A stretch of DNA of 64,000 nt from Halalkalibacter alkaliphilus (GCF_023555415.1 NZ_JAKRYL010000006.1:158131-222130), one strand, 5' to 3'; shown: positions 34,725 through 44,697, counted from the first letter of the stretch. A program made the numbers and translations. The notes: generated by a model not told the origin, from the letters alone.

Positions 34725-36221
34725 ATGAATATTGTAATGGCAGCATCCGAATGCGCACCTTTCTTTAAGACAGGAGGTTTAGCAGATGTCATCGCTTCTC
34801 TTCCAAAGGCACTTTCGAATAAAAAGCATAATTTGACGGTTATCTTACCGAAATACCGAGCTATGCCATCAGAAATACAGAGCCAACTACAGTTTGAATC
34901 CTCATTTGATGTTTGGGTAAAGTGGAGAAAACAATATTGTGGGTTGTTTTCTTATAAACAAGAAGGCGTAACATATTATTTTATTGATAACGAATACTAT
35001 TTCAACAGAGCTCATCTATATGGCGAGCCAGATGATGCTGAACGGTTCACCTTTTTTACTCATGCCTTTTTTGAAACTCTTAACAAATTGAATCTAGTTC
35101 CAGACATTATCCATTGTCATGATTGGCAAACCGGATTAATCCCTCTCTATATCAAGGCTGGAGTCTATCAACATCCTATTAAAACTGTCTTTACTATTCA
35201 TAATTTAAAATACCAAGGTGTTTTCCCCCTCTCTATCTTTGAGGAATTATTACATTTAGACCTTGTTCATATGGGTGGACTTGAACTTAATGGAACGATT
35301 AATTTTATGAAAGGTGCACTAGTTCATGCAGATTGGGTTACAACTGTTAGTCCATCGTACGCAAAAGAGATATTAGACCCTTATTACGGTGAAGGCTTAG
35401 AGAAGTATTTAGCCGAAAGAATATCGAGTATTACAGGAATTGTTAATGGGATAGATGAAGAGATATACAATCCTCAATCTGATCTTAATGTATCAGTACC
35501 TTACTCTAAGAATTACGCGGGAAAAAAAGAGAATAAAAGAATAATGCAACAAGAGTTAGATCTAATCATCTCAAACGATATTCCTATGTTTGTTTTAATT
35601 AGTCGTTTAGTAGAAGAAAAAGGTCTGCCACTTCTCACCCACATTCTTGACGAGTTGTTGAGTACCGAAACCGTTCAAGTGGTCATTATGGGAACAGGAG
35701 AAGCCCGTTTTGAAGAAGCCTTTCATTCTATTTCAAACAGATTTCCTAATTCATGTCGATTCATAAATGTCTTTCATGAAGGGCTCGCTCACAGACTTTA
35801 CGCAGCATCTGATTTCTTTCTTATGCCATCAAGATTTGAACCTTGTGGTTTAGGGCAATTAATAGCCCTTCGATATGAAAGTATTCCGATTGTTCGAGAA
35901 ACAGGAGGGTTAAAAGATACAATAAAACCGTATAATGAATTTAATGGAGAAGGAAATGGCTTTTCTTTCACGAATTATAATGCCTATGACTTTTTAAACA
36001 CCATCCGTTATGCCATCCATTTGTACTATCAACCTACACACTGGAACCGACTCCTAAAGAACGTCTACAAATCCAAATTAAATTGGGAACATTCTGCATC
36101 AAGCTATTTGGAAGTATATAATATGCTAACGATGCAGGTGAATGAGGAGGAAAAACATGACAATGAACGTCGACAATCTAAGTCAGTTACTGAAAGAGAA
36201 GCTCACCTCATCATTCGGTAA
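34725..36221 (+). CDS. glgA: Glycogen synthase GlgA (ADP-glucose dependent)
   Basis: 498 residues, GT5 family. The N-terminal ADP-glucose motif is KTGGLADV (about residues 15-22); HCHDWQTG and PSRFEPCGLGQL are the other conserved blocks. It extends alpha-1,4-glucan from ADP-glucose. Family members are usually about 480 residues. The extra, polar C-terminal tail (from about EEEKHDNERR) is encoded within the start of glgP in another frame and is probably not structured. AAAGGAG precedes the start. Confidence 0.96.
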   Translation: MNIVMAASECAPFFKTGGLADVIASLPKALSNKKHNLTVILPKYRAMPSEIQSQLQFESSFDVWVKWRKQYCGLFSYKQEGVTYYFIDNEYYFNRAHLYGEPDDAERFTFFTHAFFETLNKLNLVPDIIHCHDWQTGLIPLYIKAGVYQHPIKTVFTIHNLKYQGVFPLSIFEELLHLDLVHMGGLELNGTINFMKGALVHADWVTTVSPSYAKEILDPYYGEGLEKYLAERISSITGIVNGIDEEIYNPQSDLNVSVPYSKNYAGKKENKRIMQQELDLIISNDIPMFVLISRLVEEKGLPLLTHILDELLSTETVQVVIMGTGEARFEEAFHSISNRFPNSCRFINVFHEGLAHRLYAASDFFLMPSRFEPCGLGQLIALRYESIPIVRETGGLKDTIKPYNEFNGEGNGFSFTNYNAYDFLNTIRYAIHLYYQPTHWNRLLKNVYKSKLNWEHSASSYLEVYNMLTMQVNEEEKHDNERRQSKSVTEREAHLIIR

Positions 36222-38601
36222 AAGCCTCGAGGAAGCTACGACAAAAGATGTATTTCAATCCATTTGTCTTATAATGAAAGATTCTATACACCCTAATTGG
36301 CAAATGACGCAGCAAACATATGATGAGAACGAAAGCAAACAAGTTTATTATTTTTCAATGGAATTTCTCCTTGGAAGAATGATTGAGACCAATTTACTTA
36401 ACATGGGACTATTAGATGTCTACAAAGAAACTTTGACATCCCTAGGGTTCAACCCAGAGGAAGTATTTAAGGAAGAACATGATGCAGGACTTGGAAATGG
36501 AGGACTAGGGCGTCTGGCTGCTTGCTTTTTAGATTCCCTTGCCTCCCTTCAACTACCTGGATATGGAATGGGCATTCGTTATAAATATGGCTTATTCCAA
36601 CAAAAGGTTGTTAATGGTTATCAAGTAGAGCTACCAGACTACTGGTTAGAAGATGAGTACATGTGGGAAACAAAGCGAACTGATAAAGCAATTGAAGTTC
36701 GCTTCGGTGGTACGGTTGAGACTACAACGATTAATGGTGAACTTCATTTTCAACATCACGACTATGAGCGTGTTCTCGCAATACCATATGATGTACCTAT
36801 AGTAGGTTACGACAATAATACAGTAAATACACTTCGGTTATGGAGCGCTGAATCAACTACGAATCACTTCCACTTTCACTCAAGTCGCGGCCATGACTAC
36901 TATCACTACCTTGACTATAAACGTTCAATCGAGAAGATTTCAGAATTCCTTTATCCCGATGATTCCTATTATGAAGGGAAAATATTGCGCCTAAAGCAAC
37001 AATATTTCCTTGTATCTGCAGGTTTACAAAGTATCCTTCAAAGGTACAAAAAACGAAATAAACCACTAAAGGAGCTTTCAAAACATGTCGTTATCCAGAT
37101 AAACGATACACATCCAAGCCTTGTGGTTCCAGAATTAATGCGTCTTTTGCTTGATGATGAAAGACTTGGTTGGGATGAGGCATGGGCGATCACTCAGGAG
37201 ACAGTTGCTTACACAAACCACACCACTTTAAGTGAAGCTTTAGAGAAATGGCCAGAAGATATGATTGAAACGTTGTTTCCAAGGCTGTACCAAATCATAT
37301 ATGAAATAAATGAACGCTTCTGTAAAATGCTTTGGTTTGACTACCCAGAATTACGCGAAAAGATACCAGAAATGGCCATCCTAGCATATGGACAGATTCA
37401 TATGGCTCATCTTGCAATGGTAGGAAGCTTTAGTATTAATGGTGTAGCAAAGTTACATACGAGCATATTAAGGGATCGTGTAATGAAGCCGTTTCATATT
37501 GTTTATCCTGACCGGTTTAATAATAAGACAAATGGAATCACACATAGGCGATGGCTTTTAAATGCCAACCCAGGCCTTGCTAATGTCATTTCAGAAGCGA
37601 TTGGCACTGATTGGATAAGGAAACCGGAACAGCTTGTTTCTCTTCTCCCTTATGCGACGGATCCAGCTTTTCAAGATGCAGTTGCTCGCGTAAAACATGA
37701 GAACAAAAAGAAGTTAGCCATGTATATTAAACAACATTACAATCTCACAATTGATGATCACGCTATTGTTGATGTTCATATTAAACGTCTACACGGATAC
37801 AAACGTCAGTTGTTAAATCTATTTCATATCATTCATCTTTATAATACTTGTTTAGAGAACCCTGATATTAAAATGACTCCACGCATTTTCATTTTCGGAG
37901 CAAAAGCAGCACCTGGTTACACATTTGCTAAACAAGTAATTAAGCTCATTAATGCCGTTGCAGAAAAGATTAATCATCATCCAACTGTTAGCAAACACCT
38001 AAAAGTTCTGTTTTTAGAAAATTATCAAGTGACACTAGCAGAACAAATCATTCCGGCGGCAGATGTCAGTGAGCAAATCTCTACAGCTAGTAAAGAAGCG
38101 TCAGGCACTGGAAATATGAAACTCATGATGAACGGTGCATTAACAATTGGAACACAAGACGGAGCCAATGTAGAGATTGGTGAGTATGTAGGAAATGACA
38201 ACATTTTCACTTTCGGTATAACGTCAGAAGAAGTATTTAATTATCAAATGCGTGGAGACTATCGTGCTAGAGATTATTATAACAATGATAGAAGATTACG
38301 AAATGTAATGGACCTTCTTGTTAATCAACATTTTTCAGGAGATGATGTTGATTTCAAGGATATCTTCTACTCGCTTCTTTATAATAATGACGAGTATTTT
38401 GTCCTGCGAGACTTTGATAGTTACCTCTCTACTCAGAATCGAGTTGATCATACGTACCAAAACCAAAGAGATTGGTTACAAAAAAGTATCGTGAATATTG
38501 CGCACTCTGGTGCTTTTTCAAGTGATCGAACAATTAGACAATACGCTGAAGAGATTTGGAATATCCATCCAACCAAGGTCCCAACACATCCAATTTTATA
38601 A
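36157..38601 (+). CDS. glgP: Glycogen phosphorylase GlgP
   Basis: 814 residues from the ATG at 36,157, which has GAGGAGG six bases upstream; the start lies inside glgA, giving a 65-bp overlap. GT35 family. It releases glucose 1-phosphate from alpha-glucan by phosphorolysis. The PLP-binding lysine is in SGTGNMKLMMNGALTIGT. The N-terminal half has EEHDAGLGNGGLGRLAACF. In the operon it balances GlgA, and PgcA (28-29.7 kb) channels the product to glucose 6-phosphate. Confidence 0.97.
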   Translation: MTMNVDNLSQLLKEKLTSSFGKSLEEATTKDVFQSICLIMKDSIHPNWQMTQQTYDENESKQVYYFSMEFLLGRMIETNLLNMGLLDVYKETLTSLGFNPEEVFKEEHDAGLGNGGLGRLAACFLDSLASLQLPGYGMGIRYKYGLFQQKVVNGYQVELPDYWLEDEYMWETKRTDKAIEVRFGGTVETTTINGELHFQHHDYERVLAIPYDVPIVGYDNNTVNTLRLWSAESTTNHFHFHSSRGHDYYHYLDYKRSIEKISEFLYPDDSYYEGKILRLKQQYFLVSAGLQSILQRYKKRNKPLKELSKHVVIQINDTHPSLVVPELMRLLLDDERLGWDEAWAITQETVAYTNHTTLSEALEKWPEDMIETLFPRLYQIIYEINERFCKMLWFDYPELREKIPEMAILAYGQIHMAHLAMVGSFSINGVAKLHTSILRDRVMKPFHIVYPDRFNNKTNGITHRRWLLNANPGLANVISEAIGTDWIRKPEQLVSLLPYATDPAFQDAVARVKHENKKKLAMYIKQHYNLTIDDHAIVDVHIKRLHGYKRQLLNLFHIIHLYNTCLENPDIKMTPRIFIFGAKAAPGYTFAKQVIKLINAVAEKINHHPTVSKHLKVLFLENYQVTLAEQIIPAADVSEQISTASKEASGTGNMKLMMNGALTIGTQDGANVEIGEYVGNDNIFTFGITSEEVFNYQMRGDYRARDYYNNDRRLRNVMDLLVNQHFSGDDVDFKDIFYSLLYNNDEYFVLRDFDSYLSTQNRVDHTYQNQRDWLQKSIVNIAHSGAFSSDRTIRQYAEEIWNIHPTKVPTHPIL

Positions 38602-38608
38602 AAGGTAA

Positions 38609-38654
38609 GGGAGTGTCTCAGAAGGTTAAAAACAAACCTTTGGAGACACCTCCT
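38609..38654 (+). terminator. Terminator of the glg operon
   Basis: A stem formed by GGAGTGTCTC and GAGACACCTCC (one bulge) encloses an inner stem AAGGTT/AACCTT. It lies 8 bp after the glgP stop. The T-tract is weak. It may also serve the convergent glycerophosphodiesterase gene. Confidence 0.65.
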
Positions 38655-38663
38655 ACTTACATT

Positions 38664-39413
38664 TTATTTGGTTAATTGATTATAGTAATATCTTCTTATG
38701 TCCACGGCCTTTTTAGGGTGATCTGTAATAATTGCTTCACAACCAAGCTGAATAAACTTTTTTATTTGATGGTCATCATTAACCGTATACGGCCTTAGAC
38801 GAATCCCCCTTTTTATAAGATCTTCAATTTCTTCATTTAACAAACTTTTATAATAAAAATGATACCCTAGCGTATCAACTTTTCTTAAATACGGTACAGG
38901 TTCAAAAAGTGCTGCGAAAACTATAATGGCTGTTTCAAGCATAGGCGCCTGCTCTTTACATAACGCAATCACTTTGTGATCAAAAGATGATATAATTACT
39001 TGTTCTTCTAATCCGTGTTTTTCTATTAGCGGAAAAATAATAGACGCTGCCTTATATCTATCACTGATTTGGCCTTTAAGCTCAATATTTAATACGATAG
39101 ATTGATCCTTTGACCATACTAAGACTTCTTCAAGTGTTGGAACTTGTTCGTTTTTATATGTTTGGCTAAACCAAGCACCTGAGCTTAATTTCTTTATTTC
39201 TTCTACCGTGTGGCTTTGAACGAGCCCAGACCCTGATGTTGTTCTATCTAATGTTTCATCATGAATAACGACAGGTACTTCATCTAATGTTAGCTGGACA
39301 TCAAGTTCAATTCCATCGGCATTTGCTTTTACAGCAGCTTCAAAAGCCGCCATTGTATTCTCAGGATACTGACTTGAGAAACCGCGATGCGCGAAAACTT
39401 TTGTCTGATTCAT
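38664..39413 (-). CDS. Glycerophosphodiester phosphodiesterase
   Basis: 249 residues, UgpQ/YqiK-like, without signal peptide and so cytosolic. It hydrolyses glycerophosphodiesters to glycerol 3-phosphate and an alcohol. The catalytic block is AHRGFSSQYPENTMAAF, followed by DGIELDVQLT and VVIHDETLDRT: the two His and the Glu/Asp metal ligands are all present. Similar in size to B. subtilis YqiK. It is 36 bp downstream of the FAH-family gene on the same strand. Confidence 0.93.
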   Translation of the reverse strand: MNQTKVFAHRGFSSQYPENTMAAFEAAVKANADGIELDVQLTLDEVPVVIHDETLDRTTSGSGLVQSHTVEEIKKLSSGAWFSQTYKNEQVPTLEEVLVWSKDQSIVLNIELKGQISDRYKAASIIFPLIEKHGLEEQVIISSFDHKVIALCKEQAPMLETAIIVFAALFEPVPYLRKVDTLGYHFYYKSLLNEEIEDLIKRGIRLRPYTVNDDHQIKKFIQLGCEAIITDHPKKAVDIRRYYYNQLTK

Positions 39414-39449
39414 CTTGATTCCCCCTTTTACTTTACAAATATAAGAACA

Positions 39450-40055
39450 CTATTCTATAGAAAAGGTACCTTTCTCCTCTTTCCCCCATAGCATTCTTCC
39501 AAAATCATTAGATTGTAATGGTCCCACTCCTTCAGGTGTACCTGTAAAAATAAGATCACCTTCAGCTAATCCAAACCATTCTGCACATTCATCGATAATC
39601 TCTTGAAAGTCAAACAACATATCTCGAATATTCCCATTTTGAACCAATTGCCCATTCAATTCGAAAGCAAACTCTGTGTTCGCACACTCCTCTTGACTAA
39701 ATTCCCAGAAATCAGTAATAATAGCCGAGTTTTTAAACCCTTTAGCTCGAAGCCAAGGCTGTCCCTTTTGTTTCAACACAGATTGAACATCCCTTAACGT
39801 TAAATCTAGCCCAAGAGCCATTTCGTTTACTACATCCGTGACTTTGTCTCCCTTTTGAACTGTCTTATTTATTTTTAAAACAATTTCTAACTCGTGATGT
39901 ATTTCTCCCAGCCCTTTTGGGAGTACAATCGACTGGCCTTGGGCAATTGTTAACGAATGACTAGGTTTTGAGAATAAAAGCGGTTGATCCGGAATCGCAT
40001 TCCCTAGTTCTTTAGCATGATTTGCATAATTACGACCAATGCAATAAATATTCAT
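39450..40055 (-). CDS. Fumarylacetoacetate hydrolase family protein
   Basis: 201 residues from the ATG at 40,055 (MNIYCIGRNYANHAKELG), with AAAGGATG eight bases upstream; a longer frame upstream lacks homology. FAH-fold enzymes hydrolyse C-C bonds or decarboxylate beta-keto acids using Mg or Mn. Metal ligands are visible in HHELEIVLKI and LDLTLRDVQ, and FTGTPEGVGPL is the conserved end block. Similar in size to small acylpyruvase/oxaloacetate decarboxylase-like members. Substrate unknown. Confidence 0.9.
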   Translation of the reverse strand: MNIYCIGRNYANHAKELGNAIPDQPLLFSKPSHSLTIAQGQSIVLPKGLGEIHHELEIVLKINKTVQKGDKVTDVVNEMALGLDLTLRDVQSVLKQKGQPWLRAKGFKNSAIITDFWEFSQEECANTEFAFELNGQLVQNGNIRDMLFDFQEIIDECAEWFGLAEGDLIFTGTPEGVGPLQSNDFGRMLWGKEEKGTFSIE

Positions 40056-40211
40056 CGATATCATCCTTTCATTTATGACAATGAATCGCCTCACCAGACT
40101 CAAAATAGGGGCACTCATCATATTAATTTCATTGTACTGAAACAATATAAAGAATGATAGCGTTAACGATTTATCTAATCGATCCTATTCCCTTTAACAA
40201 ATTAAACAAAA

Positions 40212-40248
40212 AAGTGTTCCAATAAGTTACTAACCTATTGGAACACTT
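40212..40248 (-). terminator. Terminator of the manganese catalase gene
   Basis: AAGTGTTCCAATA (40,212-40,224) and TATTGGAACACTT (40,236-40,248), perfect 13-bp stem with a T-run on the minus strand, 10 bp after the stop. Confidence 0.85.
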
Positions 40249-40258
40249 ATCATTCATA

Positions 40259-41155
40259 CTAAATTCCAGCTGAACGTTGGAGTCGCTTGGCAATTTCCAA
40301 GAAGTCCTCGTGTGAAATTCCTGGAGCAAATTCCTCTGGTATTTCTGGATAATCTGGAATTGGAGCACCTTGTGGAGCGCCTCGAATGACTTCTACCGGT
40401 TTTCCATCCTCAGGATGAGTTCCTTTCCAAATCTTATCGATATCTTGGTAGTCCGTATCACTAAACGTATACAACTTACGGTGAATTCCTTGGTCTTCAT
40501 ACTTTCTAGTATAGTCAAAAGCTTTGTTCGATAAATTCGGGATTGGTACCATTTTCGTCATGTCAACACCTGTTGCTATTTCAAGCGCTTTGGCATATGC
40601 AACTACATGGACACCACCACGTACGAGGAGGTAGCCAATCATTTCACGGGCAACTGGGTTCTCCGTCATTTCGTACACTCGCATCTTATGAGTTCTCGCT
40701 CCGCATTCCAAGAAGAAATTATGCAATAAATCTAAAATCAAATTTCCACTGTTAAAAACGTGGTCTCCTCTCCAAGGAGCCCCCATTGAATCCATCGGGC
40801 GTGACGTTTGAGCCGTATCAATAAAGTGGTACGTATTACGCTTATCCTTTGCGTTTTGCATTGGTTGCATATCAGGGTCTGCTGTAAAGGTTGTGCCCTC
40901 AATCATGTTGTTAATTGTATGAGATACCAGTTCGACGTGGCCAAATTCCTCAGCCGTAATACTTGCAACTAAATCATAGAACGGTTTAAGTTTCCTCTTA
41001 CTGCGAAAATTAAAAGACTGATACATATAGTTATTTAATGTAGACATTTCCCCGAACTTACCACCAAGTAATTCTTGTACCGCCGCAGCAGCATTGGCAT
41101 CTGGGTGCTCCGGCTTAGGCAAGTCAATTAATAGCTTATCTAAACGTTTTATCAC
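40259..41155 (-). CDS. Manganese (non-heme) catalase
   Basis: 298 residues from a GTG at 41,155 with GGAGGGA six bases upstream; the TTG frame start overlaps that site. The four-helix bundle di-manganese site is supported by the Glu/His residues in ITAEEFGHVELVSHTI and by LECGARTHKMRVYEM and GGVHVVAYAKALE. It detoxifies hydrogen peroxide without heme. Some relatives are spore-coat associated (CotJC, YjqC), but this is a full-length form. A separate transcription unit ending in a strong terminator. Confidence 0.94.
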   Translation of the reverse strand: MIKRLDKLLIDLPKPEHPDANAAAAVQELLGGKFGEMSTLNNYMYQSFNFRSKRKLKPFYDLVASITAEEFGHVELVSHTINNMIEGTTFTADPDMQPMQNAKDKRNTYHFIDTAQTSRPMDSMGAPWRGDHVFNSGNLILDLLHNFFLECGARTHKMRVYEMTENPVAREMIGYLLVRGGVHVVAYAKALEIATGVDMTKMVPIPNLSNKAFDYTRKYEDQGIHRKLYTFSDTDYQDIDKIWKGTHPEDGKPVEVIRGAPQGAPIPDYPEIPEEFAPGISHEDFLEIAKRLQRSAGI

Positions 41156-41238
41156 AAGCCGTCCCTCCAATTGAACAAAATGAGATTCACTATGTTCATA
41201 TGAAGGAAGACGGATGTCCTATTCCATAAATTATTTTA

Positions 41239-42420
41239 CTAAGGGGACGGAAACAGCTGCAGTTTTCCAATACGTTCCATTGCTTCCTGAAGTACCTTCT
41301 CTTCACTTAATAATCCGATTCTCACGTACCCCTCGCCATGCTTTCCAAAGCCAACCCCTGGCGCAACCACAACCCTAGCTTTTTCTAGCACAAGGTCAGC
41401 AAATGTTTCAGAAGTATATCCTTCGGGAACAGGAAACCATGCAAAAAAAGAACCTTTAGGTGCCTCAACGTTCCATCCAATCTTTTGAGCTGCATCAACA
41501 AGTGCCGTTCTCCGTTTTTCATACATTGTGACTAATTGTGTGACACTCGATTGATCTGACCTCAAGGCAAAAGCGGCTGCTTCTTGAATTCCTCCAAATA
41601 AACTGCAGTAATAATGATCCTGAATTAGTTCTATTGCTTTAATAACGCTTGGATTCCCTACAACAAATCCAACGCGCCAGCCAGCCATATTATACGTTTT
41701 TGATAAGGTCAGCATTTCCACACCAACATTCTTCGCTCCTGGTATTTGAAGAAAGCTAATTGGTTTCTTTCCATCAAAGCCTATTGCACCATAGGCAAAA
41801 TCATGAACAATACATATATCATGCTTATCTCCTAAGTTGATCGCCTCTTCAAATAACGCATGGGTGGCAACAGCACCTGTTGGGTTATTAGGATAATTTA
41901 AGAACATAAGTTTTGCATTATGTAAAGTGTTAGCGCTTAATTCGGCAAAATCAGGATGAAAGTCGTTCTCTTGTTTTAGAGGCATTTCATGCATATTAGC
42001 TCCTGCTAGTGCAATTCCTGACCAATAATCAGGGTATCCCGGATCAGGTACTAAAACAGTATCTCCAGCATTTAGTAAGCATTGACTAATCTCTACTAGA
42101 CCTGTTTTTGCTCCAGCAAGTACCGCAACCTCAGTTCCAGGATCAATATCAACGTTATATTCCCTCTTATAATAGTCTGCAACTGCCTCTTTTAAAAATG
42201 GGTATCCAGCAAATGGTGGGTACTTGTGATAATTAGGATTATCTGCTGCTTTTTTTAATTGATCAACGATTGGCTTAGGCGTTGGCTGATCCGGATTCCC
42301 CTGTCCTAAATTTATGACATCATCATGTTGTTCTTTCACTTTCATTACCTTATTGACAAGCTTTGCAAAAAACTGTTCAGGCAATCGTTGCAAAGCTTCT
42401 GATTGTGGAAATTCTTTCAA
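41239..42420 (-). CDS. PLP-dependent aminotransferase, MtnE-like
   Basis: 393 residues. The N-terminal block LPEQFFAKLVNKVMKVKEQH with VINLGQGNPDQPTP closely follows the pattern of B. subtilis MtnE, the aminotransferase that ends the methionine salvage pathway. The PLP lysine is in LSKTYNMAGWRVG, and NYPNNPTG and the aspartate in HDFAYG are present. No other mtn gene and no SAM riboswitch are in view, so the salvage role is only likely from similarity. It lies 77 bp downstream of the nitroreductase gene on the same strand. Confidence 0.85.
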   Translation of the reverse strand: MKEFPQSEALQRLPEQFFAKLVNKVMKVKEQHDDVINLGQGNPDQPTPKPIVDQLKKAADNPNYHKYPPFAGYPFLKEAVADYYKREYNVDIDPGTEVAVLAGAKTGLVEISQCLLNAGDTVLVPDPGYPDYWSGIALAGANMHEMPLKQENDFHPDFAELSANTLHNAKLMFLNYPNNPTGAVATHALFEEAINLGDKHDICIVHDFAYGAIGFDGKKPISFLQIPGAKNVGVEMLTLSKTYNMAGWRVGFVVGNPSVIKAIELIQDHYYCSLFGGIQEAAAFALRSDQSSVTQLVTMYEKRRTALVDAAQKIGWNVEAPKGSFFAWFPVPEGYTSETFADLVLEKARVVVAPGVGFGKHGEGYVRIGLLSEEKVLQEAMERIGKLQLFPSP

Positions 42421-42497
42421 TATTTTTCACCTCTCTATATTCAAAAAAGAGCCTTCCTGTTCAAATATGACCTATACTTATAGATCTTTCATTATTG

Positions 42498-43241
42498 TTA
42501 ACCTTTAGAAAACCCTTGATTTTTTAAAAATACACCGACTTGCGGTCGCTTTGGTGTTGAGAAAAATTCCGCCATTTGTTCTGACCAAGTGTCTGAACGT
42601 TTCCCATTTGTTCTTTCATAATAATACCTCTTCATAATCTCGTCATACTCTTTAATCTGCTCAACAAAATCTTCCTTGTTATACTCCTCAACGTGAACAA
42701 CGGCCTTTTGGGGCAAACGCGGCTTCTGCTCAGGGTTCTGAGCCGGGAATCCGACACAAAGGCCCATTACAGGGAATGTATGAGATGGCAAGTTAAGCAA
42801 TTCTGCAACAGCTTGCTGATCATTTCTTATCCCGCCAATCATGACGCCTCCAAGACCAAAGGACCTTGCTGCTAAAAGCATATTTTGAGCAACTAAAGCA
42901 GCATCAACCGCTCCAACAAGGACCTGTTCTTGTTCACCAGCTTCAAAGGCTTGCTGATGAATATCACTTGCTTGTTTTAATCGATAGAAGTCAGCACATA
43001 TGACAAAAAATACAGGACATGTCTCAACATAAGATTGGTTACCACACAAAGTCGCTAATTTTCTTTTCTTTTCCTCATCTTGGACAACGATAATGCTATA
43101 TGCTTGAACATGATGAGAAGTCGGAGCCCAGCGTCCTGATTCAATGATTTGTTCAATTTGTCCTTTTTTTAATTGATTATCTGTAAACTTACGGATGGAC
43201 CGATGGCTTTGAATTAATGTAACAACGGAATTGTTTTCCAA
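42498..43241 (-). CDS. Flavin nitroreductase, NfrA-like
   Basis: 247 residues, nearly the size of Bacillus NfrA. FMN-dependent NADPH oxidoreductase of nitro compounds, quinones or azo dyes. HRSIRKFTDNQL near the N-terminus, GRWAPTSHHVQAYSI, GLGGVMIGGIRND and GLCVGFPAQNPEQKPRLP are the conserved blocks contacting FMN. The C-terminal extension with WSEQMAEFF is typical of the NfrA/FRP group. Possibly the first gene of a unit with the MtnE-like aminotransferase. Confidence 0.92.
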   Translation of the reverse strand: MENNSVVTLIQSHRSIRKFTDNQLKKGQIEQIIESGRWAPTSHHVQAYSIIVVQDEEKKRKLATLCGNQSYVETCPVFFVICADFYRLKQASDIHQQAFEAGEQEQVLVGAVDAALVAQNMLLAARSFGLGGVMIGGIRNDQQAVAELLNLPSHTFPVMGLCVGFPAQNPEQKPRLPQKAVVHVEEYNKEDFVEQIKEYDEIMKRYYYERTNGKRSDTWSEQMAEFFSTPKRPQVGVFLKNQGFSKG

Positions 43242-43399
43242 TGTGATTGACTCCTTTTTGATTACTTTCTATTATTATTTTATATCAATGTGATATGTTC
43301 TTAAAAGAAATCTTACTTAAAAATCATACATTCGCCTTGTTCTTTTGATTAATGGTAATTTACAATTAAAGGAAAACACAAAAATGAAAGGAGCTATTC

Positions 43400-44590
43400 A
43401 TGAATAGTCATTCTCGTCCCTTACAAGAAGGTGAGAGAATTGTTGCTTTAGATATGATGAGAGGCTTGGCACTCTTAGGTATTCTCATAGCCAACAGTTT
43501 ACACTTTCAATATGGATTGTTCGTGATTCCTGATATTCATCAACTTTATCCCCTTGGCATTATTGATCAAATAACTGAAGGATTTATCATTGTCTTTGCA
43601 CAAGCTAGCTTTTATACTCTTTTCTCATTTTTATTTGGGTATGGTATGGCCTTTTTAAAAGAACGACTTGAACAAAGAAACTTACAATTTGGAGTCGTTT
43701 ATTTTAGGCGTACATTCATATTGCTAATCGTCGGTTATTTACACGGATTGTTCATATGGGATGGGGATATCCTCTTTGTTTACGCACTTACTGCCTTTAT
43801 TCTTTTTTTCTTCTTAAAACTAAAAGAAAGAGGTCTATTGATCTGGTCCTTCCTCCTATTATTTCTTATGGCCTTATCAATTGCTACACCCGAGGAAGAC
43901 TCATCAACAACTCTAGATGATCAGCTCTTAGCTTATTCAATTGAAGAAAAAGAAGTATTAATGTCAGGTAGTTACTCAGAAGTCGTTCATTTTCGCTTAA
44001 CTACCGATCCTCTAGGTTTAGGTTGGACAGGAGATATCATTATCAATGCAACAGCGATGGTTAGTGTGTTGGGAATGTTTTTACTAGGGGCCTTTGTCGC
44101 TAGAAAGAAATGGCTGTTAGATGTTGCTTCTCATCGTCGGCTCTTTTTACGCGTTTGGTGGATAACGTTGTTTATTGGATTCCCATGTAAAATTGCCTAT
44201 TTATTCATTGATAACTATGCCTATGAAATGCTGCATACAACTGTTGGAGGTCCTCTTGTCGCTATGTTCTATGCTTCAAGCATTGCACTACTAGCTGAGA
44301 ATAAACGTGGTCGAAAATTTCTACAGCCTCTCACGTATGTAGGGAGATTATCATTAACTAACTATTTAGTACAATCAATTGTTTTTACGACTTTATTTTA
44401 CGGTTATGGTCTTGGTTTATATTCTAGTATCGGTGTTTTTATGGGATTGTTGCTTGTCTTTTTGTTCTTTACATTGCAACTAATTGCAAGTAAGTGGTGG
44501 CTTCGCAACTTTTACATTGGCCCATTTGAGTGGTTTTGGAGATGGGGAACCTATCTATATATCCCAAAACTTCAACGTAGAAGAGAATAA
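43400..44590 (+). CDS. DUF418 family integral membrane protein
   Basis: 396 residues with about nine to ten membrane helices. The N-terminal RIVALDMMRGLALLGILIAN and the C-terminal block GRLSLTNYLVQSI with YIGPFEWFWRWGTY are the conserved signatures of the DUF418/YeiB family, distantly related to acyltransferase-3-like proteins. Function unknown. GAAAGGAG precedes the start. It is convergent with the yclQ-like gene and monocistronic. Confidence 0.9.
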   Translation: MNSHSRPLQEGERIVALDMMRGLALLGILIANSLHFQYGLFVIPDIHQLYPLGIIDQITEGFIIVFAQASFYTLFSFLFGYGMAFLKERLEQRNLQFGVVYFRRTFILLIVGYLHGLFIWDGDILFVYALTAFILFFFLKLKERGLLIWSFLLLFLMALSIATPEEDSSTTLDDQLLAYSIEEKEVLMSGSYSEVVHFRLTTDPLGLGWTGDIIINATAMVSVLGMFLLGAFVARKKWLLDVASHRRLFLRVWWITLFIGFPCKIAYLFIDNYAYEMLHTTVGGPLVAMFYASSIALLAENKRGRKFLQPLTYVGRLSLTNYLVQSIVFTTLFYGYGLGLYSSIGVFMGLLLVFLFFTLQLIASKWWLRNFYIGPFEWFWRWGTYLYIPKLQRRRE

Positions 44591-44653
44591 AGGAGATAGA
44601 TTCACGTTTTTCGTAGGTTAATCTCCTTCGTTAAAACTACGGTTTAATCCAAA

Positions 44654-44688
44654 AAGGCAGCAACAATGCTCTCCACTGTTGCTGCCTT
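44654..44688. terminator. Terminator between DUF418 and yclQ-like genes
   Basis: AAGGCAGCAACA (44,654-44,665) and TGTTGCTGCCTT (44,677-44,688), perfect 12-bp stem, 10 bp beyond the yclQ-like stop. Short T-runs lie on both sides, so it may serve both genes. Confidence 0.75.
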
Positions 44689-44697
44689 AACCACATT

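Noticed and set aside
42421..42497. SAM riboswitch before the MtnE-like gene
   Set aside because: The gap to the nitroreductase gene is only 77 bp and has no S-box features.
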